A DNA stretch of 38,512 nt from Acidimicrobiaceae bacterium (GTDB lineage: Bacteria; Actinomycetota; Acidimicrobiia; Acidimicrobiales; RAAP-2). A program made the translations under genes and the position numbers. The stretch lies in NCBI GenBank assembly GCA_003133685.1, contig PKYQ01000020.1, positions 65,581 to 104,092 of the forward strand, given 5' to 3'. This document shows positions 32,769-38,512 of the stretch, one piece after another (positions within the stretch are counted from its first letter, which is position 1; every line of letters starts with the position of its first letter). Under the pieces are notes generated by a model. That model saw only the letters and a program-made list of their open reading frames with translations. It was not told the origin of the DNA and ran no database searches.

Positions 32769-34100
32769 ATGAGTGATTTTCAAGAGCGTTTACGCGCGGC
32801 CGACCCGGTCGCAACAAGCAGTTACGTTCACCCGGATGCCGACGCGATGATCTCGCGAATAATGGGCCGAGCACCGCGCGCTCGTCGTCACGTGTTACGG
32901 AGCTTCCAATTGCGGATGGCCGGTTCCGTCGCCCTCGCCGCGGCCCTGACCGTTGGCGGCATCGCCGCCCTCGACGGCGCCTCGCCGTCCCTCGCGGTAT
33001 TCGCGCTGGCGGCACCGCACAGCCTCGGGGCCAAGTCCACGGGCGCTCGATTCGGCGTGGCGCATGTCCCTTCGCACAGCATGATGCGCGTCTACGAAGA
33101 GTTCAACTTCACTGCGGGATCGGACCTCAGCACCAACGCTGGCACCGGCGCGGCGTATGAATTGCAGCTGCCGACCAGTGCCTCGGCGGAAGACGCACGC
33201 GTCGCCGCGATTTTCGGCGTGTCCGGTACGCCGGTTGACACCAACAACGACGGCGAGGACTTCACGGTCACCGATTCGACGGGTAACTACGTTGACTACG
33301 AGACCTACGACACGGTCCCCCAGTGGTCGTATTCCATTGCGATCCCGCAAGGGACCGACACCTCATCGACGACGACCGACGGCACGACGGTTCCCATGCC
33401 GAATCAGTCCACCGTGAATGGCGACGTGCAGAACTACGTGAGCCAACTAGGCTACGGGTACCAGGTGACCGATCCCCAGTTCTCGACGTCGAACAACGTC
33501 ACGACCTCGCCGGGCGCGCCCACGGTCACGACCAATGACGAGCAGGCGACCTACGGCGTCACGGTCGACGGACAGATGACCGACCAGTACCTGGACTTCA
33601 CGGTCGACCAGAACAACAACGTCGTGGCGGCGGACGGTCCGGCCTTCCGCGTCACGCCGGCCGTCAACTACCCGTTGCAGAGCCCGGCCGCGGGTGTGGA
33701 AGTCCTCGAAGCTCAACAGCGGTCGTACTTTGCGTCAAACAACTCGTCAGGCCAGCCGAGTGGATCCGGAACTTCGACGACACCACTGTCGGGATCGGAC
33801 TCGTCATCACCGTCGACCCCGCCGTCAACGGCCGACACGAATACCACGACGACCACGACGCCGGGACCGCCGATCGTCGACGTCACGCTCGACAACGCGA
33901 CCATCTCGTACCAGACGTATCAACTGACCGACGGTTCAGTGTGGATGTTGCCGATCTACAACTACACCGGCCTCGTGACCAACGCCGACGGATCCTCCTA
34001 CACGGGAACCTGGTCCACCATCGCCGTTGACCCGACCTATATCCAAGTATCTACTTCATCATCAGGAGGTATCAATCCCGGCGGACCCATCCTCCACTAA
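32769..34100 (+). CDS. Membrane-anchored secreted protein, putative anti-sigma factor
   Basis: This 443-residue protein has a short cytoplasmic N-terminus (about 45 residues), one membrane helix (AGSVALAAALTVGGIAAL) and a large extracellular part rich in Ser, Thr, Asn and Pro, with a low-complexity TTTTTTP stretch near residue 380. The layout and position after the sigma gene suggest an anti-sigma factor, but the cytoplasmic part shows no zinc-binding HxxxCxxC motif. The extracellular domain resembles no family I can name. The ATG at 32769 has GGAGGAG upstream. A perfect hairpin follows the stop. Confidence 0.8.
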   Translation: MSDFQERLRAADPVATSSYVHPDADAMISRIMGRAPRARRHVLRSFQLRMAGSVALAAALTVGGIAALDGASPSLAVFALAAPHSLGAKSTGARFGVAHVPSHSMMRVYEEFNFTAGSDLSTNAGTGAAYELQLPTSASAEDARVAAIFGVSGTPVDTNNDGEDFTVTDSTGNYVDYETYDTVPQWSYSIAIPQGTDTSSTTTDGTTVPMPNQSTVNGDVQNYVSQLGYGYQVTDPQFSTSNNVTTSPGAPTVTTNDEQATYGVTVDGQMTDQYLDFTVDQNNNVVAADGPAFRVTPAVNYPLQSPAAGVEVLEAQQRSYFASNNSSGQPSGSGTSTTPLSGSDSSSPSTPPSTADTNTTTTTTPGPPIVDVTLDNATISYQTYQLTDGSVWMLPIYNYTGLVTNADGSSYTGTWSTIAVDPTYIQVSTSSSGGINPGGPILH

Positions 34101-34116
34101 CCACGCCTGAAATGTC

Positions 34117-34133
34117 TGTCGGCGAGGCCGACA
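34117..34133. terminator. Hairpin between convergent genes
   Basis: TGTCGGC-gag-GCCGACA is a perfect 7-bp stem 16 bases after the stop at 34100 and 65 bases before the convergent stop at 34199. No T-run follows. Confidence 0.6.
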
Positions 34134-34198
34134 CAATCTCCTCTTCGCACAGATGTCAGCACACAACTGATCCCGTGCCTTTCGGCGCGGACATCAGT

Positions 34199-35383
34199 TC
34201 ATTGCGGCTTACGACGAGAGGGCTTCCACGTACGGGCCTGTTGCGCGCGGGGCGGATTTACGACCTCCGGTCGGTCGTCTGCGAACTTGGAAATAGAGCC
34301 CGGTGCGCGGTGCGGCGGTCGCTTTGGTTCGACGACACCAGCGCGAAGGTGTCGGCGTGTTCCTGACCACGGTGCGGGGGGCGCCGTGAAGGCGTCGGCG
34401 AGGCGGTAGGCCGAGTTCTCGTAATTGATCCTCCAACCTCGAAAGTGCGGCCAGGCATCTTCCGCACTTCGCTCCATCGGGAATCCGTATTCAGCCAGAT
34501 TGTCGACGGCGCTCAAGAACTCGGCGTACTCGAGCTTGATCGCGCCGTCGGGATCAGGGTCGGGATCGACCGGGTAGCCGAGCGAAGCCGCCAGCCGGTT
34601 GAACAGGGTGAACCCCATCCGCAGACACAGGCGCGTCTGACTCGGCGCCGTGGTGGGATTGAGCGCTAACTGCATCGCCCCGGCGTCGAGGACCGCCAGG
34701 AGGCCGATGATCCAGTTGAGCCACGGCTCGGGCGAACGAAAGAGCAAGAGCACCGGATACGTCGTGTGGCTCTCGGTCACCTCGGCGGCCCACTGCTCCC
34801 AGTCGGCGTAGAGCTGGGGCAACGCGTCATTGATACCGACGAGTTGATGGCGAGCGAGCAACTCCGGTCCCCACGCCGGTGAACCGGCGCGGCTCTCGAG
34901 CATCGTGACCAACGCTTCACGGCGACTGAACGAGTTGTAGAGCGACGGCAGATAGGCGATCTGGAGGGCCACGATGACGACCCACGTGGCGCCGGCCGCG
35001 ATGTCGAGCATCGTATTCGGCGTACCTCCAATATGAATTGCCCCGACGGTGAACAGGGCCGTCACTGCTTGCGTCAGTCCGTGCACAAAGGAGTGCGTGG
35101 TGTTCATCAGCATCAGCGCGAATCCGAGAACCAGGCTTACGGCCCACCAGAGCAGTTGGGCGAGCAACGCAACCGGCGCCGTCGGCGCGAGGATCGAGTC
35201 CTTGACCTCGTAGGTCCGACCGAGACGCGACAGCATGACGAACGAGTAGTGCACACTCTTGTTGACGATGACCGTGAGCTTTTCGAGGCCCTGCGGCTGA
35301 CGCGGCAGTACCAAGATGAAGAGGACGCTCACGATCGTGACCAGGACGATGAGGAGCCCAATGACGTACTCGACTACGTACAC
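34199..35383 (-). CDS. Potassium-channel-like membrane protein with degenerate filter
   Basis: This 394-residue protein has an N-terminal helix (5-27), then helix (72-92), a loop with ALFTVGAIHIGGTP (109-122) and another helix (126-148), followed by a cytoplasmic domain. The order helix, re-entrant TVG loop, helix and the following YLPSLYNSFSRREALVTMLE match actinobacterial proteins annotated as two-helix potassium channels (from memory). The filter reads TVGAI, not TVGYG/TLGFG, so K+ selectivity is doubtful. The C-terminal region is hydrophilic and Arg/Pro-rich at its end. The GTG start has GGGGAG six bases upstream. Confidence 0.72.
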   Translation of the reverse strand: MYVVEYVIGLLIVLVTIVSVLFILVLPRQPQGLEKLTVIVNKSVHYSFVMLSRLGRTYEVKDSILAPTAPVALLAQLLWWAVSLVLGFALMLMNTTHSFVHGLTQAVTALFTVGAIHIGGTPNTMLDIAAGATWVVIVALQIAYLPSLYNSFSRREALVTMLESRAGSPAWGPELLARHQLVGINDALPQLYADWEQWAAEVTESHTTYPVLLLFRSPEPWLNWIIGLLAVLDAGAMQLALNPTTAPSQTRLCLRMGFTLFNRLAASLGYPVDPDPDPDGAIKLEYAEFLSAVDNLAEYGFPMERSAEDAWPHFRGWRINYENSAYRLADAFTAPPAPWSGTRRHLRAGVVEPKRPPHRAPGSISKFADDRPEVVNPPRAQQARTWKPSRRKPQ

Positions 35384-35448
35384 TCGTACTCCCCTTCCTC
35401 GTTGCCCAGACTCTCACGAGCGACTTCGCCGAATCTTAGAGAGTAGGC

Positions 35449-35471
35449 GCGCTACGGACGTTGTCCGGCGC
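35449..35471. other. Hairpin upstream of the GNAT gene
   Basis: GCGC-ta-CGGAC pairs with GTCCG-GCGC around a three-base loop: nine pairs and a two-base bulge, ending 17 bases before the GNAT start codon. It lies in the divergent region with the channel-like gene. Function unknown. Confidence 0.4.
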
Positions 35472-35488
35472 TCTCCTACAGTTGAACG

Positions 35489-36106
35489 ATGAGTTGCTCG
35501 CTCTCGGTAACGCTGACTGGCCGCCACGTCACGCTGACACCGCTCTCGATGGACGACGTGCCCGAACTGGTTCAGGCGGCCTCGGGTGACCGTTCGACCT
35601 TCGGGTGGTCGATCGTGCCGAGCACGATTCGCGAGATGGAGGTCGTCGTTGGTCGACTTCTCGCCGACCGTGATCAACGAGGCGCCGTTCCCTTCGCCAC
35701 TCGACGAAGCGACACGTCCGAGATCATCGGCATGACGAGGTTCCTCACGCTGCGATGGTTCTTCGACCGTGAGTACCCCGACGCCGCCGAGATCGGCGGA
35801 ACGTTTCTCGCTGCCGCGGCACAACGAACGACCGCCAATACCGACGCGAAGTTGCTCATGATGACCCACGCCTTCGACGTGTGGGGCGTGCGCCGCCTCG
35901 ATCTCAAGACCGACGAGCGCAATGAGCGCTCTCGACGAGCGATCGAACGAATCGGTGGTCAGTTCGAGGGGGTCCTGCGCAATTGGCAGGCGGCCCAGGT
36001 CGACGGCGAAGAGGGCGCCACACGAAACTCCGCGATGTATTCGATCCTGGCGTCGGAGTGGCCCGACGTACGAGCGCGCTTAGAAGAGCGACTCCGCGAG
36101 GACTAG
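35489..36106 (+). CDS. GNAT family N-acetyltransferase (RimJ/RimL-like)
   Basis: This 205-residue protein follows the RimJ/L plan: an N-terminal LTGRHVTLTPLSMDDVPELV, a central EIIGMTRFLTLRWF strand pair, and the acetyl-CoA helix VRRLDLKTDERNERSRRAIER with GGQFEGVLRNW. It should acetylate a protein N-terminus or small amine. The ATG is at 35489; a hairpin lies 17 bases upstream. Its 3' end overlaps the convergent DUF6629 gene by four bases. Confidence 0.9.
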   Translation: MSCSLSVTLTGRHVTLTPLSMDDVPELVQAASGDRSTFGWSIVPSTIREMEVVVGRLLADRDQRGAVPFATRRSDTSEIIGMTRFLTLRWFFDREYPDAAEIGGTFLAAAAQRTTANTDAKLLMMTHAFDVWGVRRLDLKTDERNERSRRAIERIGGQFEGVLRNWQAAQVDGEEGATRNSAMYSILASEWPDVRARLEERLRED

Positions 36107-36756
36107 ACCGTGACCGGTTCCTTGCGAGCCTTGGCGAAGCGCATGTGCAGGGCAATAGCGCCGCTCGCCAGGGCCGCGTAGAAACACCACAGCGACGCGA
36201 AGCCGTTCGCGCACAGTCGCGCCAACACGATCACGGCCACGAGGTTCACGGCACCGAACCAGACGACGTTGCGCAACCCCGAGGCCAGCATCGAACCGCA
36301 CGTCGAGAGGATGTACAGCCCGATGATCACGACGCCGTGTTGGAGACCGATTGAATAGGCCACGTGGTACGAACCGAGTTTGGCGCTCGGATGACCGCTC
36401 AGCATCGTCTCGAGCAATACCGCCGACGTGACGAGGCCCAACGCGAGAAAAGGCGCGATCACTCTTCGTCGACCTCGTGGTTCGAGGAGTAACACCATCG
36501 TCGGCACGATTATCGGCAACACCACGAAGGCGAACAGGAGATAGATCCACATCGCGACGACGCCGACGGCGTGCGGGACGTGTCCTTGCAGTTGCCACCA
36601 TACGAACGTCTCATCGATTTGGTGCAGTCCCAGGAGAATCGGGAACGGAGCGATCAACCGGTACTCCGGGCGACCACGTAGGTGCAGGCAGGCGTCAACC
36701 CCGATCGCGGTGACGACGAGTCCGCCGATCAAGTCCCCTTCAGGCGAGAAACACAT
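36103..36756 (-). CDS. DUF6629-type integral membrane protein
   Basis: This 217-residue protein starts with MCFSPEGDLIGGLVVTAIGV and contains HQIDETFVWWQLQGHVPHAV and AMWIYLLFAFVVLPI, blocks I recognise from DUF6629. It has about seven membrane helices. Function is unknown. It stands alone on its strand, tail-to-tail with the GNAT gene in a four-base overlap. The 152 bases between it and the ABC-F gene show no clear signal. Confidence 0.82.
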   Translation of the reverse strand: MCFSPEGDLIGGLVVTAIGVDACLHLRGRPEYRLIAPFPILLGLHQIDETFVWWQLQGHVPHAVGVVAMWIYLLFAFVVLPIIVPTMVLLLEPRGRRRVIAPFLALGLVTSAVLLETMLSGHPSAKLGSYHVAYSIGLQHGVVIIGLYILSTCGSMLASGLRNVVWFGAVNLVAVIVLARLCANGFASLWCFYAALASGAIALHMRFAKARKEPVTV

Positions 36757-36908
36757 CGTCGCTCACGAACTCTCGTCGATTGAATCAGCGGAATCTGAGA
36801 AGTTCGACGTCGCGCATACGGCACCCTAACCTCGCCGGCTCTACCGTCGAACGACGTCGAATCGATACGCGCAGATTCAAGGGTGGCGGCGTCGTTCGAA
36901 TCAGCGCG

Positions 36909-38507
36909 TTAGCGCTGTTCGATGAGGTCCATGTAGCCGTCGTTCCAGAGGTCGAAGTACTCCTCGGGCAACAAGACGGCGTGGGTTGGCTCGAGGGTCT
37001 CCACGAATCCTCGTTCGTGGCTCACCGCGACGATGGTGCCCTTCCATTTGTGCATCATTTCGCCGAGCGCGAGAACGCTCGCGGGGTCGAGATTGTTCGT
37101 CGGTTCGTCCAACAACAAGAGATTCGCGTCCGAGGAGGCCAGAATGGCGAGCGCCAACTTGGCCCGCTCGCCACCGGACAGGGTCGCGGGCATCTGGTGT
37201 GCGGCTGAACCCTTGAGGCCAAACGCGCCGAGGAGCGATCGACGTTCTACTTCGGTGACGACGGTGGCGTTCTCCAGGTTGCCCAAGACCGTCTTTTCGA
37301 AGTCCAGTTGTTCGTTCTCTTGGGCGAAATAGCCGACGGTCACGTTCGCGCCGAACTTCACGAGACCTTTTTGGGCTTTCTGGGTACCCGCAAGACAACG
37401 CAGCATCGAAGACTTGCCGGCCCCGTTTCGTCCCACGATGACGATTCGGTCGCCGCGGCGCGTGATGAAGTTCACGTCTTTGAGGACCTTCAACGATCCG
37501 TAACTCACGGCGACGTGTTCGACGGTCATCGGCACGTCACCGCTTCGCGGAGGCATCGGCAACTTAAAGGTGACCTTGCGTTCTTTCTTCGTCACTTCCA
37601 CGCGATTGTCCTGCAGCTTGTCGACCTTGCGGTCGAGCACCTTGGCGAGGCGGGCACGCGTCGCAGTCTGTCCACGCATCGAGTCGGCCAGTTTTGAGAG
37701 CCGGTCGATCTCTTCGTCCTGGTGCGACGCGAGTTTCTCTTCACTCAGGCGGCGCTCTTCTTCGAGCTTGAGGAACTTCGTGTAATTACCCTTGTACTCG
37801 CGCAACTGCCCCTCGCGAAGGGCCAACACGCGGTCGATCGACTTGTCCAACAGGGGCAGGTCGTGACTGATGACCAAGACAGTGCCGCGAAAGCGGTCGA
37901 GCTCTTCGAAGAGCCAACGCTTCGCTGCCTTGTCGAGGTGGTTCGTCGGTTCGTCGAGGACCATCGTCGTCGGCTCTTCGTAGAGCACTCGCATCAGGTC
38001 GACGCGGCGACGCTGGCCACCCGAGAGTGAGTCGAGGTCCTCTAAAAGGAGGTCCTCCTTGAGACCGAGCCCGGCGGCGAGGCGCGACACCTCAGACTCC
38101 GCCTCGTAACCACCGAGTTCACGGAACTTCTCCTCGAGCGCGGTGAAACGTTCGATCGTCGCGTCCGTCGGATCGGCCGCCAGTTCGTGGCGGGCGTGTT
38201 GCATGTCAGCGTCGAGTTGGTCGAGTCCTCGCGCCGACAACACGTGCGAGAGTCCAATCGGCTCGACGCCCAGTCCGCCCGATACCGGCTCTTGGGGCAG
38301 GTGACTCATCGTCCCTTGGTGCGTGACCGAGCCCTCGATACGCAAGTGCTCGGGGTGCTCGCCGAGCAGGACTGACATCAACGTCGACTTGCCGGCGCCA
38401 TTTCGCCCGACGATGCCCACCTTTTCGGCGTTGCCGACAGTGAACGAGACGGGGTTCAGGATGCGCCGAGCACCGATCTCTATGCCTAATTCTCGAACTA
38501 TGAGCAT
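36909..38507 (-). CDS. ABC-F family ATPase
   Basis: This 532-residue protein has two ABC domains and no membrane helix. Domain 1 carries GRNGAGKSTL, LSGGQRRRVDL and MVLDEPTNHLD; domain 2 carries GRNGAGKSSM, LSGGERAKLAL and LLLDEPTNNLD. A charged linker of about 70 residues between them (the P-site tRNA interaction motif region) is coiled. ABC-F proteins bind the ribosome and rescue or tune translation, and some protect against antibiotics. Subfamily (EttA, Uup, resistance) cannot be set by eye. The ATG is five bases from the window edge, so the upstream region is not visible. Confidence 0.93.
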   Translation of the reverse strand: MLIVRELGIEIGARRILNPVSFTVGNAEKVGIVGRNGAGKSTLMSVLLGEHPEHLRIEGSVTHQGTMSHLPQEPVSGGLGVEPIGLSHVLSARGLDQLDADMQHARHELAADPTDATIERFTALEEKFRELGGYEAESEVSRLAAGLGLKEDLLLEDLDSLSGGQRRRVDLMRVLYEEPTTMVLDEPTNHLDKAAKRWLFEELDRFRGTVLVISHDLPLLDKSIDRVLALREGQLREYKGNYTKFLKLEEERRLSEEKLASHQDEEIDRLSKLADSMRGQTATRARLAKVLDRKVDKLQDNRVEVTKKERKVTFKLPMPPRSGDVPMTVEHVAVSYGSLKVLKDVNFITRRGDRIVIVGRNGAGKSSMLRCLAGTQKAQKGLVKFGANVTVGYFAQENEQLDFEKTVLGNLENATVVTEVERRSLLGAFGLKGSAAHQMPATLSGGERAKLALAILASSDANLLLLDEPTNNLDPASVLALGEMMHKWKGTIVAVSHERGFVETLEPTHAVLLPEEYFDLWNDGYMDLIEQR

Positions 38508-38512
38508 TTAGC

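Noticed and set aside
1-38512. CRISPR arrays, rRNA genes or prophage
   Set aside because: No regularly spaced repeats, no rRNA-like stretches and no phage structural genes were found when reading the window.

Overview
The window is high-GC DNA from an actinobacterium. This is inferred from the fhaA-fhaB-pstP-pbpA-pknB-crgA cell-wall signalling operon, the tRNA-Leu(CAG) beside fhaA, a gene of the mycothiol-dependent maleylpyruvate isomerase superfamily, and frequent GTG/TTG starts. The protein styles (DUF6629, COG4705, long nitronate monooxygenase, secreted OmpA-like/Ig-like proteins) would suit Acidimicrobiia, but no phylogenetic marker here proves the class.

Layout. 1-5106: the end of a class III aminotransferase, a thioesterase, a COG4705 membrane protein and a pirin in tight series, then a second thioesterase and a thiolase. 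4831-10936 (minus strand): a compact division and peptidoglycan signalling operon of two FHA proteins, a PP2C phosphatase, a class B penicillin-binding protein, a PASTA kinase and CrgA. The rodA/ftsW gene usually found between pstP and pbpA is absent. 11020-11103: tRNA-Leu(CAG). 11104-13393: an accessory segment beside the tRNA with two hairpins, an AT-richer MFS transporter gene, a transposase tail and a truncated cell-wall protein. 13394-16471: nitronate monooxygenase, an FMN-split-barrel protein and a convergent radical SAM/SPASM protein. 16659-18431: a PadR regulator with its membrane partner, and a small membrane protein. 18598-21217: a low-affinity iron permease family protein and catalase-peroxidase. 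21626-22860: two convergent secreted cell-wall hydrolases; the second has a long structured leader that could hide its ribosome binding site. 23173-27169: a glycosyltransferase, then a flavin oxidase/DinB-like/flavin reductase operon. 27183-27833: a divergent thymidylate synthase-like protein. 28034-31060: a LiaF/LiaS/LiaR-like envelope stress module with a perfect inverted repeat in its divergent promoter region. 31169-38507: an epimerase, an ECF sigma factor with a putative membrane anti-sigma partner, a potassium-channel-like protein with a degenerate filter, a GNAT acetyltransferase, a DUF6629 protein and an ABC-F ATPase.

Together these genes lean towards envelope growth and stress sensing: kinase, phosphatase and FHA signalling, two hydrolases, a Lia-like sensor and an ECF sigma unit. 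The most novel-looking items are the hydrolase leader RNA at 22867-22994, the altered thymidylate synthase-like protein, the 9-bp operator-like repeat at 29071-29094, and the hairpin-rich accessory segment beside the tRNA. No CRISPR array, intact insertion sequence, rRNA or replication origin was seen.
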